Assembly: GCA_905147135.1 (NCBI GenBank)
Contig: LR990061.1
Coordinates: 6,672,026-6,736,025, forward strand
DNA: 64,000 bases
Origin: Blastobasis lacticolella
Lineage: Eukaryota; Arthropoda; Insecta; Lepidoptera; Blastobasidae
Reading direction: 5' to 3'
The notes below the pieces were generated by a model that saw only the letters and a list, made by a program, of their open reading frames with translations, searched no databases and was not told where the DNA came from. Position numbers and translations under genes: made by a program. Position 1 is the stretch's first letter. Each line of letters begins with the position of its first letter. Of this stretch, positions 10,541 through 21,075 are shown piece by piece.

Positions 10541-10843
10541 TAGGCTCTAAAACGGTTCCCACAACAACCGCTAATTCCCTATAAGTACGCGTGAGTAGGC
10601 CGTATCTAGGTTACCACTTGTTTGTCTCTTAGCACCTCCGTTAAAAATTAGAGTGGAGCGGAGCCCCATCTGGGCTGTTTTGGACTGTGAGCTGTTTGGC
10701 ACCTTGTTGTGGGTAATTTGTTTGATCAGAGAGAGAATGGACAGTAATATATCGATATGGAGGAGTTGATGGCGTGCTGTAGACCGCGGCAAGGTTCGTG
10801 AGAACTACGAATCCGATTCGTTAGGCATTAGGCCGACGACGCG
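10541..10843. other. Unassigned sequence
   Basis: A 73-codon minus ORF (10571-10792) lacks any recognised domain. Confidence 0.35.
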
Positions 10844-11176
10844 TTAAATAAATAATCGTGGACAAATTCACAGTGTCATCTAGGCCCAAACTAAGTGAAA
10901 TAAGAAATAAATATGCTTGAACAATTCATACTGCGCCATCTCGCCCCAAAATAAGCAAAGCTTATGGGTGCTATGGGTGCTAGACAACTGATATACTACT
11001 TATATACTTTTAAAAACATACTCACTATACATAAAACACCCTGACCCTAATTTCACCATTTATATTATGTGTTTGACCCTGAATTCATCATTTCAATTTC
11101 TACCCGGCCGTGAATCGAACCCGGGACCTCTTGCGTGGCAGACCAGATGTTAACCACAGAACCGCACAGGTCGTCC
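10844..11176 (-). mobile_element. SINE-B copy, with duplicated tail
   Basis: The tRNA-like head (GGTTCGATTC B box on the minus strand) lies at 11105-11176. The body has GGGTGCTAGACAACTGATA, and the tail has GTGGACAAATTCACAG. The tail unit appears twice (about 10850 and 10915), so a second truncated copy or a tail duplication is included. Confidence 0.8.
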
Positions 11177-12199
11177 AACTTACTTACTTTAATATATTAT
11201 ATTTTTACCGTGCAGAACCCAGCTTAAGCAAATCCAACTCGCACAAAACAGGTCCCTCACGACTCTCCGCTGATTCCTAGCCCCCAGCCAGCAATAAAAA
11301 CAATTCACTCCAACACTCCAAAGTCATTAACAACTCCTCCTATAGCCGTTTTTTTCCACCACAACAATAGACCTGGTATTAATTAATACTACCACACACC
11401 ATTTATGGTAAGTGTAGTGGGTGTTGTTCCACCAATTACGTCATGCTCACCACGCGCTAATTGTAAGCACATCCTGTATTTAGATTAATCATTAATGACT
11501 GGCCATCGTCATGGATCTATCAATCATTGACGGTTATGTTCTGGTCTTCTGGATTCGATCGGTTTGGTGCTTGTTTTAGTAGTGGGCTTTGTAAATTGTT
11601 TCGAGAGAACGATATCTGTGAGATTGGCTTATCGTTACAGCCTGGGTGAGTCACAGTAAAAAATTAGTCGGGTGGGCAGTCTGCTTGTTTGAGTAGAATA
11701 AAGAAAACTGTTTTATCGATTTCTTTAGTGAGATAGTATTTTGTGATCAAATATTTAAACTGCAAAGGGACAGAAAAAAACGACGAAATCATTTTTGCTA
11801 TTTATAGCAAGAAGATTTTACGGTTGGCGGTACATATTTGCATTAACGGGCTTTTTCCTCAACTCGCTTATCGTTCCATTTGTTTCCCCATAGTAATAAA
11901 ATTCTTAGACGTATTCAAATTCAAAATGATTTTGTCTTACTTTTGACTGTCTATAAAATACCTATTACTATTAACTTATTCGTTAATAACATCGCTTTCT
12001 GCATGCACCAACCGCTGTCACGACCGGTCCGAATCCTAACAACATCGATAAAGTATCCCAATACGCTGACGCGAACACCGCGGTAGTTCAGGCTTACGTC
12101 CGATATACAACCTTCATTAAATACAAACGCCAACAAAGAGCCACTAATGCGCGGCACACTCCCGGCGGAGGCTAAAAAAGAAATTATTCTTAATTCAAA
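11177..12199. other. Unassigned intergenic sequence
   Basis: Contains small ORFs (11743-11946 +, 11951-12205 -) with no recognisable domain. No repeat family identified. Confidence 0.4.
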
Positions 12200-12900
12200 A
12201 TTCAAAATAAATTCCCGCCATTCGTAAATGGAACTCCAGCGCGCTCACAAAGGAGACGGCATCACGAGTGGCCGTCTCAAGGAGTCATTTGAAATATATT
12301 GAGCCGGCGACAATGGCATTATTGTCCGTTCGAGTTATAAAACGAACGTTTTTCTACGGTGAATTAGTGTAGATTACGCTCGAATGGGAGCTAATAAATC
12401 TCCGGGGCTCGGTGTCCATTGATTTCGAAGTAGGCGTGATTGCTGTTGGTAATCTTCATAAATTTCACGAGTAGAATCGATGACTCAAAACGCTGAATGG
12501 CGGTCCGGCGGTGTCATTCCGCCGACAATCCGTCGGTTATTCGCGATTGTAACAATTATGAGTTACGTCTAGGAGCAAAGGCCACGAGTTAATGGCGTAT
12601 TTCTAAGCGTTAAGGCTGTATGGACTCGCAATATTGCCTTTCCACTAGGTTTACAGCTCTCGTCTACGAATAGGAACCTCATTTGCTACGAAACATGGTC
12701 GTAAGATATTTTATTGTGTAGAATGCAATAAATTATCTTGTGAAAAGTCTACCGAACGATTTACTTGTGTCGTTAAAAAGTTAATGGTATTATCATTATT
12801 ACAACAACAACATATTCAGTTACTTAATTATTGGTAAGGTACTGTATGAAACCAATCAACACACTTACGCATTACGTAATCAGGTTTCCCTCACAAAATA
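12200..12900. other. Repeat-free, higher-complexity block
   Basis: About 350 bases from 12200 to 12560 have mixed composition, many CG dinucleotides and no match to any repeat in the window. No ORF. It is a candidate conserved non-coding or regulatory block by inference only. Confidence 0.3.
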
Positions 12901-13110
12901 ATTAATATAGATTAATAAATGTACTTGTGCAATTCACACAGCGTCAGTTGGAACCAAAGTAATTAAAGGTTGTGTTATGGGTGCTAAACAACTGATAAAC
13001 TATTTATATATCTACTTTTAAAAATATACTTACTTATTATACATATACGTAACAGAAATAAAAATCCATCATCTCAATTTCTGCTCAGACGGGAATTGAA
13101 CGCTAGTTAG
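12901..13110 (-). mobile_element. SINE-B copy, partial
   Basis: Tail and body blocks (GGGTGCTAAACAACTGATAA, TTTCTGCTCAGACGGGAATTG) match SINE-B. The tRNA-like head is cut off. Confidence 0.7.
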
Positions 13111-13229
13111 TTAGTTAAGGTCCAAAACTACTAAGTGAAAGTACATTAAAAAGGAATGTATGTAGCTTGAATTGTAGCTTAAGTTACGTTATCCAACAAG
13201 AAAATTGTTAGTAAGTAATCAATAATAAA

Positions 13230-13590
13230 GAGCGTCGGTGACCGGGCGGTTGAGTATCCAACTCGTAAGCGAGAGGTACCAGGTTCGAATCCCGCTGCGG
13301 CCATGTACATTGGTACATGGCCGCAGCCGTTCATAACTCAGAATTCTAACCGATGCTCTTACGGTGAGGGAAAACATCGTGATGAAACCTGCAAATTCGG
13401 GCAACTGAATTTGTAACTATGACCAATCTGGTCAGGTTCCCCTGGTAGCAGAGTCACGGAGGTCAGATGGTAGTCGCTCCACCGTAATTACCTGATCGCC
13501 AAATCCTGGATCATAATCATGGCGGATCCCGGCCCCTCGTCCTCGAAAGCACAACCGGGATATTGACGTAAGATGATTATTTTATTTTTA
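13230..13590 (+). mobile_element. SINE-A full-length copy with rearranged head
   Basis: Full copy from AGCGTCGGTGACCG to the AAGATGATTATTTT tail. The B box GGTTCGAATCC is intact. Just after it a 14-bp perfect inverted repeat with a 4-base loop (13295-13326) replaces the usual sequence, and a second small inverted piece (CATAACTCAG) follows, evidence of local template switching. Confidence 0.85.
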
Positions 13591-13763
13591 TAATCAATAA
13601 TGGGGCAGACCACCGCGGCGATTCGTTTGATTGATAGATCATAAACTCGTACGGAAAGACTTCTTCACAATAACGTACAGGTTCCATCCACAATCAAAAC
13701 GTCGTCATTAGGATTCCTTGTGTCGTATATCTCCATAACAGCCAGAGAATTGAGATTAATTTG

Positions 13764-13830
13764 ATGCCCAGTTGGGAATCGAACCATAGACCTTTGCGTA
13801 GTAGATCGACGTGGACACTATGCCACTTCC
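13764..13830 (-). mobile_element. tRNA-like SINE head
   Basis: On the minus strand GGTTCGATTCCCAACTGGGC is a B-box/T-arm-like sequence, followed by a body different from SINE-A and SINE-B. Not a functional tRNA: no matching acceptor stem was found. Confidence 0.45.
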
Positions 13831-13989
13831 GTAATACTGTCATCATAATCCAGGTTTCAATCCTAGTTGTGATCTCGCGCGGCGCAAGGGACCGGTCGTC
13901 TTAAATTAAAACTTTTTTATTCGCAAATAATATATTTTGCTAGGTGTTTCCTGCACATCCAGTCCATGTAATTTTGAAAGAGGGCGTTT

Positions 13990-14155
13990 TTTGCGATATC
14001 ATCATCCGAGCGGGATTTACCCGGCTTCTGCCAGGGTCCGCTTTCCTCCACGTTGCCCGATCTTCAGCATCCCCACGCCGTATGCCGTTGGCTCTCGCGT
14101 TCGACTCAGCGATGTCAATGTAACGCTTCTTGGGTCTCCCGCGTGACCTCTTTCC
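13990..14155 (-). pseudogene. RTE-like ORF2 C-terminal remnant
   Basis: The minus frame is open and reads RSRGRPKKRYIDIAESNARA, NGIRRGDAEDRATWRKADPG and RSRVNPARMM. The GRPKKRxxD...DAEDRAxWRxxxxKADP series is the familiar end of RTE-clade retrotransposon ORF2, downstream of the RT domain. No RT domain survives upstream, so it is a 5'-truncated dead copy. It is one of the best-preserved RTE ends in the window. Confidence 0.7.
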
Positions 14156-14369
14156 TTATACAGCTAGGTTTAGGCACCTAACTCCCACGTATCCCTTGGG
14201 CTTACGCAATCATTTGTGGCTCTATATATCTTTGTAATTTACCGAACACTAAGACCGATTAAAAGTGGTCAATATGACTCGGAAGCTGTGCAACATTAAA
14301 TAAGTGAATTCAAAGAAATCGTCTCCAACCACTACTACCTATTCGTTCCTACATTTTTTATTTTATATT
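14156..14369. other. Unassigned / flank of RTE remnant
   Basis: The block at 14160-14220 (CACCTAACTCCCACGTATCC) recurs at 48330-48360, next to another RTE remnant, so it is probably more of the same element (upstream ORF2 on the minus strand). Confidence 0.45.
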
Positions 14370-14720
14370 AGACTAGACAGGCATTTGACTGTCATCTCAC
14401 CAGTTGGTACAACTGTCAAATAAGAAGAGACTTGGCGGGTCACGTGGTTCGACTTGCTTAGTAGGCAATTACCTGCGCGAAATCCTCTCCACTGCCATTT
14501 GACAAGTCTCTTCTTTCATGAGGCGGATTAGAAGTGACGATGTGGCCGAAGATAGAGCATACCCGTCTTGGAACAGCCTATTTACTGTAGCCCTGAAGGC
14601 GTCCAGATCATATTGATCAGAGAACACACTCGTAGGCAACATGTTCCATTCCTTACCCGTTTGCATTATCAAGGTCGAATCAAGGCGGCTCGTACAGGCT
14701 CATTAAGAGAATATTTCTTT
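14370..14720 (-). mobile_element. LINE-F 3' end
   Basis: Copy of the element at 19596 and 56898, with TTGACTGTCATCTCACCAG at its 3' edge, an apparent insertion or duplication at 14410-14510, then the coding part (14469-14672). Confidence 0.65.
14469..14672 (-). pseudogene. LINE-F ORF2 C-terminal tail
   Basis: 67 codons beginning MIMQTGKEWNMLPTSVFSDQ, then LDAFRATVNRLF. The EWNxLPxxVFS...F pattern parallels the WNxLPxxVFP tail of LINE-D and is typical of the end of jockey/CR1-type RT ORFs. The 3' part of the frame reads into an unrelated insertion, so the ORF is chimeric. The RT core is absent. Confidence 0.55.
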
Positions 14721-15149
14721 TAGCAATCAAAATAAAGCATCCAGCCATTCCATTTCCAAATCATTCCACTAGGTAGCGATTCAAAGATTCCGAGATTTGC
14801 TTTATAAACATACAATGTCTCAAAGTAAAAAGATGACTAAACCAGAAAATGACGTCCCTCGATATTGACCTACTGTAATCATTAGCGTATCTAGGGCTAA
14901 TTTCCAGGGGGGGCCTGGCCCCTGAGGTGGCTAATGAAGACGAGTCAATCGCCAATGTACAGCCAGTGACCACCCCATCCTGGGGGTGGGCACCAGACCA
15001 TTCTGGGGTGGGCACGGCCCACCCGGCCACCCCGCTTCCTACGCCTATGACTGTAATGATGACTAACCTGATGAAGTTAATTAATACCTGTAAAATAAAA
15101 GTTATTTAGTTATAAGTGCTCAATATTGCCTCCACCGCTCTTTAGATCT
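14721..15149. other. Unassigned sequence with local G-rich duplications
   Basis: Around 14900-15030 GGGGTGGGCAC-like units repeat. Overlapping ORFs here are on both strands, and neither resembles a known protein. Confidence 0.35.
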
Positions 15150-15300
15150 CCTTTCAGAGGGTCTAAGGTTGGCTGGAAGAAATCCCATTGTGGGATAAGC
15201 CCGCCTTTGCTTTGTAAAATGATATTTTTCTACCTACTGTATTCCTTTTTAATTGCAATAAAGAGTTTACATACATACATACATACTAACCCAGAAAATT
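15150..15300 (+). mobile_element. Non-LTR 3' end with (CATA)n tail
   Basis: GGCTGGAAGAAATCCCATTG, GGGATAAGCCCGCC and a terminal AATAAAG..TTTACATACATACATAC. The arrangement (GGCTGGAAGA.ATC, GGGATAAG.CGCC, AATAAAG, microsatellite) is a familiar lepidopteran retrotransposon tail, recalled and not searched. Confidence 0.5.
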
Positions 15301-15654
15301 GTAACTTCGAAAACGTTCCTCTATATTTAGAAGAAAATAACCATAACTCGCCAAAAGGAACAAGTGGTTAGAGCCAGTCTCCTCTTTACAATATCAGTGT
15401 AGAACTATAGTTCGGTGCGATTGTGCCTTCCCCAGTGAGTGTGGACCCGGGATTAGCATAAGACCGCGACACCGACAAATGCTCGCCGCTACAACGGGCT
15501 TAATTGCTCATCAATATGCACCCAATAGGAGGTACGGCAGCGAGAAAGTGGCGGTACGATTATTTTCAGTAACCAGCCGGCACAATTCAGCCTATACTAA
15601 TTTTTATGGGCAAAACCTTGAACATTTTTAAACAAAAATCGGGACGACACCGTC
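15301..15654. other. Unassigned sequence
   Basis: No gene or repeat identified. Confidence 0.35.
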
Positions 15655-15762
15655 ACCGTTCGGCGCTGTCCTAAATGTGACCATGGTCGTACGACGAACG
15701 TCACCAGACCAATAGGAGACCATGGTCGTACGACCGTTGCTAATCAGGACAGCGCCTTAACG
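15655..15762. repeat. Foldback with duplicated palindromic 17-mer
   Basis: Arms GGCGCTGTCCT (15662-15672) and AGGACAGCGCC (15746-15756) are perfectly complementary. Between them GACCATGGTCGTACGAC occurs twice (15679-15695, 15718-15734); each is two overlapping palindromes, GACCATGGTC and GTCGTACGAC. Probably the end or remnant of a DNA transposon. Confidence 0.6.
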
Positions 15763-16188
15763 GTTGACATTATTTTTTATTTATGGGTCTACAGGGCACA
15801 ATTTTTTTTTTTATATTTTGAAATCCGCGACCAGCAGTGGTTATCTAAGTAACATATTGTGTCAATACATAATATTTTATAAAACCTTCCTATACATTAT
15901 ATTGTTTCAAGTTGCACGATTCAGTCATCAAATGACTCTGAGCCACGCTCACTTGCCCAGGAGACCTGAATCACGCAAAAACAACCGATGATTTGCACTG
16001 TGATAAATATTTTTCCACAAATAAAAGACATTTGCACCAGCGACGACCACTCAATAGGGTTAAGCGTTAATAATTTCACACATACCTAGACTTAGCGAAC
16101 GCGCCAGTTAGAAATGTCTCATTTTTACAGTATGCGAAATTAAAAACCGTTCGAATCGAGGCTAGCGATTCAAACATAGAGCCCCAAA
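15763..16188. other. Unassigned AT-rich sequence
   Basis: Contains a 75-codon ORF without features. TTTTTACAGTATGCGAAATT at about 16123 is a stray copy of the arm sequence of the MITE that follows. Confidence 0.4.
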
Positions 16189-16500
16189 GGACGTTTTAGA
16201 TGATGAGATTAGTAAGCTATATCAAAATTAGGAATCACATCCCTGTGTAAACCCACAAAAAGAGTAAATTTTTTACAGTATGCAAATTCTTGTATCCATT
16301 ACGATTCTAGTGAAAGTGATAACACACTTTGAAAATAACGCATATTTATCACTTACACTAGAAACTTTGATACTTACAAGAATTTACATACTGTAAAAGA
16401 TTGACATATTTTTATGCAGTTTTTTTTTAAATCGAATAAGTTGCACGGATGTATGTCCTAATTTTGATATAGCTTCTAATCTCGTCCTCCAAGACGTTTC
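16189..16500. mobile_element. Large foldback MITE (~310 bp) with two-tier arms
   Basis: Outer arms share GAGATTAG.AAGCTATATCAAAATTAGGA (in two blocks), and inner arms share TTTTTACAGTATG, AATTCTTGTA and TCTAGTG.AAGTGATAA, so almost the whole element is self-complementary. No coding capacity. Confidence 0.75.
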
Positions 16501-16950
16501 GCGTTACCTACAGTAAACAATGGGACACCTCAAACTGTCGTATCCGCCCAGTCTACCCTTTGAGGGCCACAAAAGAGACGTAAATCGGGGTAACACGCAG
16601 TGCCCAGTCGTTTCCAGTTGGCACATTCAATTAGTGCGGAGTTGGTGTGGACTGGGCAATTACCAGGCGGGACTTTCTCGCGGTCGTGTTGACTCCTTTT
16701 AATTAAGATGTAGCAAGCCGCAGCCACACTAACGAGTGGAGTGGGAATGCATATTTTAAACTGACCATTGAGCATCTATTTAGGTGCTTATTGAAAATCT
16801 CCCTATCTTCGAAGGGGAACCTTATCTTTGTTTCGCACTGTAGATTTGGCCAGTGACTATCACCCAATTGTTTTGCAGGATTCTGTATTAAAACAGAAAT
16901 CAAAATGTCATTGTATCGGTATCTTTCTATTTGTAGAATTTTCTACTATA
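16501..16950. other. Unassigned sequence
   Basis: Opposing small ORFs at 16520-16702 (+) and 16530-16775 (-) without a recognised domain. Composition is moderately GC-rich at 16600-16690. Confidence 0.35.
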
Positions 16951-16954
16951 GTAT

Positions 16955-17200
16955 AATCCCGCTGGTTAGCGGTATGGTGTCCGGCAGAGTAGAATAGCAC
17001 CAACCCCTTACACTCGTGGGTGTAGTACAAATCAATTAATATTCACGAGGCAACGATCTAGGGATCTCCGTAGGCTGGAAAATAAGCAGCAGCGTTTCCC
17101 AAGCGTGAAGATTATTACAGTAACCTCCCTTCTCGTGGGAGAGGTCCTAAGTCCTGCAGTGGACTGTTGTGTGAATGGAGTGTGATGATGATAATCCCGC
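16955..17200 (+). mobile_element. Repeat C copy
   Basis: TGGTGTCCGGCAGAGTAGAA, CAGCAGCGTTT, GCGTG.AGATTAT and AGTCCTGCAGTGGACTGTTG, with a GATGATGAT tail. Same order as 26655-26975. Probably a retroposon, because of its constant 3' end and microsatellite tail. Confidence 0.7.
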
Positions 17201-17344
17201 TACCTACATAGGTACTCATGTAAGCCTTTTAGTATTTTTGTCAATTTTAGTAACTGGCTCTTGCAAACAAGTGGTTTCATCTACTCTGCTACAAGCTGTA
17301 GAGGTATTTGCCGACACAGACTGACCCCTTTCTGATAGTGGTAG

Positions 17345-17374
17345 AATAGCAGGCAAAGTCGCAGGCAAAGCTAG
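17345..17374 (+). mobile_element. Helitron-like 3' terminus
   Basis: GGCAAAGTCGCAGGCAAAG followed by CTAG and T, matching the lepidopteran Helitron end format. An inverted related piece (CCCGCAACTTCGTCCGCGTG) lies 25 bases downstream. Confidence 0.45.
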
Positions 17375-17439
17375 TTTTATTTTGTGCTTGCTATTGCCCG
17401 CAACTTCGTCCGCGTGAGCTATCTATTTTGAATATAATC

Positions 17440-17530
17440 AATCAATCAATCAATGCATTTATTGCATTCATGAGGTTACACAAGATCTTACAGTTTTAAT
17501 GTACTTACATCATGAAACCCATGTAGGTTT
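17440..17530 (-). mobile_element. Non-LTR 3' end with (ATCA)n tail
   Basis: (AATC)4 next to GCATTTATTGCATTC (AATAAA-type signal on the minus strand) and GGTTACACAAGATCTTACAG, the layout of a minus-strand retrotransposon tail. Confidence 0.4.
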
Positions 17531-17849
17531 AAATTAATAATAGAAACAGTTATATGTACTATGTAATTACAAAATATCAATACAATTATAAATGTCAATC
17601 AATAATCTGGAAAGTTCAATTCATACATTCAATATTCATGATATATTATACTTATACCTAGGAACATTATAATCATAAATAATCAAAAGGAACTCAGCAA
17701 TATGGGTCAGATTCTCAGGGTGACCGATTTTGAGATAGTCTAGAGTTGATTAAGAGTGTTTAAAATATTCTACAGGCCAGATACCTAGACTTACGGTGAC
17801 GCTGCCCTGGTCTAAAGCGGTTTCCAATAATCACGTCTCGGTGTGTAAA
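17531..17849. other. Unassigned AT-rich sequence
   Basis: May be 3' UTR of the preceding minus-strand retrotransposon end. No ORF. Confidence 0.35.
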
Positions 17850-18160
17850 GCCTAGTGGTTGAGGAGTCCGACTCGTAAGCGAAAAGCCTCCAATTACCAA
17901 CGACTCTTTTCTAAGTTATGAACATTAGTTGATCACTAATCGATACTCTTACGGAGAGAGAAGACATCGTGATGAAACCTGCACATTCAGGCGACTGAAT
18001 ATGTAACCATTATCCAATCTGGTCAGATTCCCCTGGTAGCAGGGTCACGGAGGTTTGACACAGATAACAGTCATCATCATCAGGAACACGGAGGTCAGAC
18101 ACCAGTCGCTCCATTGTTATTATCTAATCTGTCAAATCCTAGATCATGAAGCAAACGAAT
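17850..18160 (+). mobile_element. SINE-A copy, diverged, with internal duplication
   Basis: Degenerate tRNA-like head, intact body. The GGTCACGGAGGT..GACA segment is partly duplicated around a CATCATCATCAGG insert at about 18070-18085. Confidence 0.8.
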
Positions 18161-18509
18161 TTTCAAATTAAATAAATTCCAAGTTTATGGTAATAAATAT
18201 AACTTTTAATATTAATTGCCTAGATATTTATAATAAATTTTACATTACAAGAGTTTTGGTACAGCGAAAATGTATGCGCACGTAACCGTATGTAACATAA
18301 AAACACAAGAAATTACTAGTGCGTTAGCTACTTCACGCGCACACTAGATGGCTCTGCTGGTATTTTAAATCGCGCTATCGGTTAGGCGACCTAAAATGTA
18401 GAAGTGGCCGGGTGAGAGACGTTTGAAACATTCCCACTGCTGGGCCTAAGGTCCTAAAATGATTTTTTGCCGGATAACTCAACTTTGTTGATGAGCTCCG
18501 AATCTACAG

Positions 18510-18720
18510 TATACAATAGTATAAAACAAAGTCGCTTCCTGTCTGTCTCTATGTATCTATTCGATGTATGTACGCTTAGATCTTATGAACAACGGAGCGG
18601 ATTTTAATGCGGTTTTCAACAGTAGAACCAGTAATTCAAGAGGAAGGTTTATAAGCAAGAAAAAAAGAGTAGGTAGGGGTTAGTTGATGTACGCGAATCA
18701 AGTCGCGCCGGGTCCACTAA
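18510..18720 (+). mobile_element. Helitron-like 3' fragment
   Basis: Shares TTTTAATGCGGTTTT, TTTATAAGCAAGAAAAAAAG and AAGTCGCGCCGGGTCCACTA with 31290-31455 (+) and, inverted, with 40590-40795. The 3' end CTAA with a preceding GCG..CGC element fits the Helitron CTRR rule. Confidence 0.55.
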
Positions 18721-18954
18721 TAAGTAATAAGTATCTAATAAAAAAAAATGTGTTATTGTGTAATTGTTTACTACTATCAGGGGGCACGACAGTGCATGCC
18801 CCCCGCCAAGTTGAGCAGAGAAGCACGGCCGTACACCCTTTCTCCAAGAAACTCGCTCATTTTCAAGCTCTGAGTAATGATGAAACTGCCTTTTTATATT
18901 GCGTTGTCTACCTAATGACACTAGACAGCGTATATTCCAAATTAAACGTTTTTT

Positions 18955-19215
18955 TTTATGTAATACGGCAGACAAACAGGCAAGCGGGCCACCTGATGGA
19001 AAGTGGTCACCGCCGCCTATTGACATCAGCAACACCAGGGGAGTCACTAATGCGTTGCCCGCCTCTGAAGAGACCTCTATTATACCTCTTGAACGATCCC
19101 ATGTCATAGTCCAAAGGAAACACTGTGGCTGGGAGCTCATTCCACATCCGAATCGTACGAGCGAGAAACGTTCTTTCGAACCTTCGCGTCGTGACCAACA
19201 GAGCCAGACCTTACC
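18955..19215 (-). mobile_element. LINE-D 3' end
   Basis: The minus strand carries the ORF2 tail (19007-19198) and a 3' UTR ending GGCCCGCTTGCCTGTTTGTC, then a poly(A) run (T-run at 18950). Other truncated copies: 9493, 32022, 54738, 57502. Confidence 0.75.
19007..19198 (-). pseudogene. LINE-D ORF2 C-terminus
   Basis: 63 codons: RRFERTFLARTIRMWNELPA, then TVFPLDYDMGSFKRYNRGLF and RGGQ. This is the classic end of a jockey/CR1-type reverse transcriptase ORF (ARTIRxWNxLPxxVFP..Y..xxFKR). The best-preserved copy of this tail in the window. The real stop is probably after RGGQ in the parent; here the frame runs on into 3' UTR. No RT core, so non-functional. Overlapping long ORFs on both strands are shadows of this repeat. 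Confidence 0.7.
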
Positions 19216-19595
19216 TTTAGAGAGTTTCTACCTTATTATTACATACTATAATATTATGTATATAAACCTCCCGGAAGATGATAGTGAAGCGGACTATGTC
19301 TGTCTATCTGTATAGACAAGGATTATCACTCAGGATTCAGACGCAGAAGGCCTGTCGGCTATAAGTCAGACTATTTAGCAAGTAGCAGGACTCTTACCAC
19401 TTACCGTTAGGTGGGCTGTCTACTCGTTTGTCACAGAGCAGCATAAAAAAAGGTCTGTGGACTTGCGTTTGGGGTTCAGCGAGAATAATCGTAGGTTCCT
19501 CATGCGCTCAATACGAAGTTTATAGCGCCTTGGCTGCCTGACTTGCCGGTGTGTGGAACCTTTTCGCCCCCGTATTTAGGCTGTTTTTTTTAATT
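19216..19595. other. Unassigned sequence
   Basis: No gene or repeat identified. A T-run at its right end belongs to LINE-F. Confidence 0.35.
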
Positions 19596-19950
19596 GGACT
19601 AGCCAGGTTTTGACCGCCATCTCACTTGGTGGTAAGTGACGATGCGATCGAAGATGGAGCATGTCTGTCTAGGAACAGCCTATTCGCTCTATGTAGAGAT
19701 AATATATAGTGTTCAGAACACACTCGCAGGCAACGTGTTCCATCCCTTAGCCGTATTATAAAGGTTCAACCAAAGGGGCTAGTGCAAATAGCTGGAAGAT
19801 CTACAACATAAGGATAAAGCGTTCGCCCGGATAGGGTTACGGACACTCTCCGAAATGCAATCTGTAGAAGACCGACAGACGTGCAACCCTACGCAGATGA
19901 TCGAGGCTCTGCAGCTTTGCTTCAATCAATTACGGGTCATGGAATCTGTT
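19596..19950 (-). mobile_element. LINE-F 3' end
   Basis: TTTGACCGCCATCTCACTTG, AGTGACGATGCGATCGAAGA, GGCAACGTGTTCCATCCCTT and CGTTCGCCCGGATAGG. Coding sense is on the minus strand (...TLRTxWNTLPASVF type), but frame breaks prevent a continuous ORF. Confidence 0.7.
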
Positions 19951-20074
19951 AGCTAGTATATTAATTTACTTCTGATCACATCCTTAGTAAGGCACCACGC
20001 TTCTGTTCTGTAAGTCATCGTGAGATCTTCCGTAATTTCCAAGGCGTGTCCTTAACCATCATTCCATATTGGAT
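19951..20074. other. Unassigned sequence
   Basis: Possibly upstream LINE-F sequence. Not confirmed. Confidence 0.3.
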
Positions 20075-20200
20075 GTTTTTTTTTATGCCACCTGCTGGAA
20101 AGTGGTCACACAACACAAAGAGTATCGCCAATGCGTTGCCCACCTCTATATCACGTTGCTCTGGCAGCAAAAAGACAAATGCCCCTTCCTGCCTGATGCC
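20075..20200 (-). mobile_element. Non-LTR 3' tail, partial
   Basis: TATCGCCAATGCGTTGCCCA and CACGTTGCTCTGGCAGCAAA are the reverse complement of the 3' UTR at 40120-40262. Confidence 0.65.
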
Positions 20201-20725
20201 TGATGATTGACCTCTCTCAAAAAAATTTATTTGACTAAATGGACAGTTTGGCCCAAATAAACTCGTTTAATACTTCGAAAACAATGTTTCCAACGATAAA
20301 TGGAGCGAGATATAACACATGCACATGCGACACAAATATTTTTATTAAAAAACAGTTCCAAGTTAATGTACATAAGTGTAATGAAGCCAAATATGTAGGC
20401 TAATAAATAAGTCTTCTAAATTGCAAACGGAAAGCAAGATATGTGATAGCTTTCTTTCCGCATAGTGGGACAGATAGTTACTGATCAATTATTAATTACA
20501 TCTTCGAAGGCTCCACGCAAGCAATCAACACGTTATTGTCGTCAATAATCTCTAATCTACGTTTATTGATTCGTAAGCTACCAATTGTTAAGTGCTTCGT
20601 CACTACAGCAGAGTACAACGTTGCTATACTCGTTTAAAAGGTCTATAGGAAACTAACTAAGCATTATTCTGGTTGAGACCACCCTAGAACTGGATGTGTT
20701 TGTTTTTTATTTGCAGTTTATTTAT
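20201..20725. other. Unassigned AT-rich sequence
   Basis: No ORF above 60 codons and no repeat family recognised. Confidence 0.4.
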
Positions 20726-21075
20726 CATTATCTTGGCGTTGATGTCCCGGTTGTGCTCTCGCGCACGAGGGCCCGCCGTCCGCCTTGACAATGATTCAGG
20801 ATTTGGCAGGTCAGGTAATTACAGTGGAGCGACTGCGATCTGACCTCCGTGACCCTGCTACCAGGGGAACCTGACCAGATTCGATAATGGCTACACAGTC
20901 AGTAGCCTGAATGTGCAGGTTTCATCACGATATTTTCCGTCACCGTTTCTGTGAGTTTTCAACTAATGTATATAACTCAGAAATGAGTCAATTGGTACAT
21001 GACCGCAGTGGGACTCGAACACGGTGCCTCTCGCTTGCGAGTCAGATACCCTTACCACTCGGCCACCGACGCTCC
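20726..21075 (-). mobile_element. SINE-A full-length copy
   Basis: Complete from the tail (TTATCTTGGCGTTGATGTCC) to the head (GGTGGCCGAGTGG on the minus strand, near 21055-21067). Internal promoter boxes are recognisable but the head is mutated (GTGTTCGAGTCC). Confidence 0.85.

Noticed and set aside
18649..19315. Three overlapping ORFs of 138-163 codons
   Set aside because: Shadows of the LINE-D 3' end and its neighbour. Only the 19007-19198 minus frame carries recognisable retrotransposon sequence.
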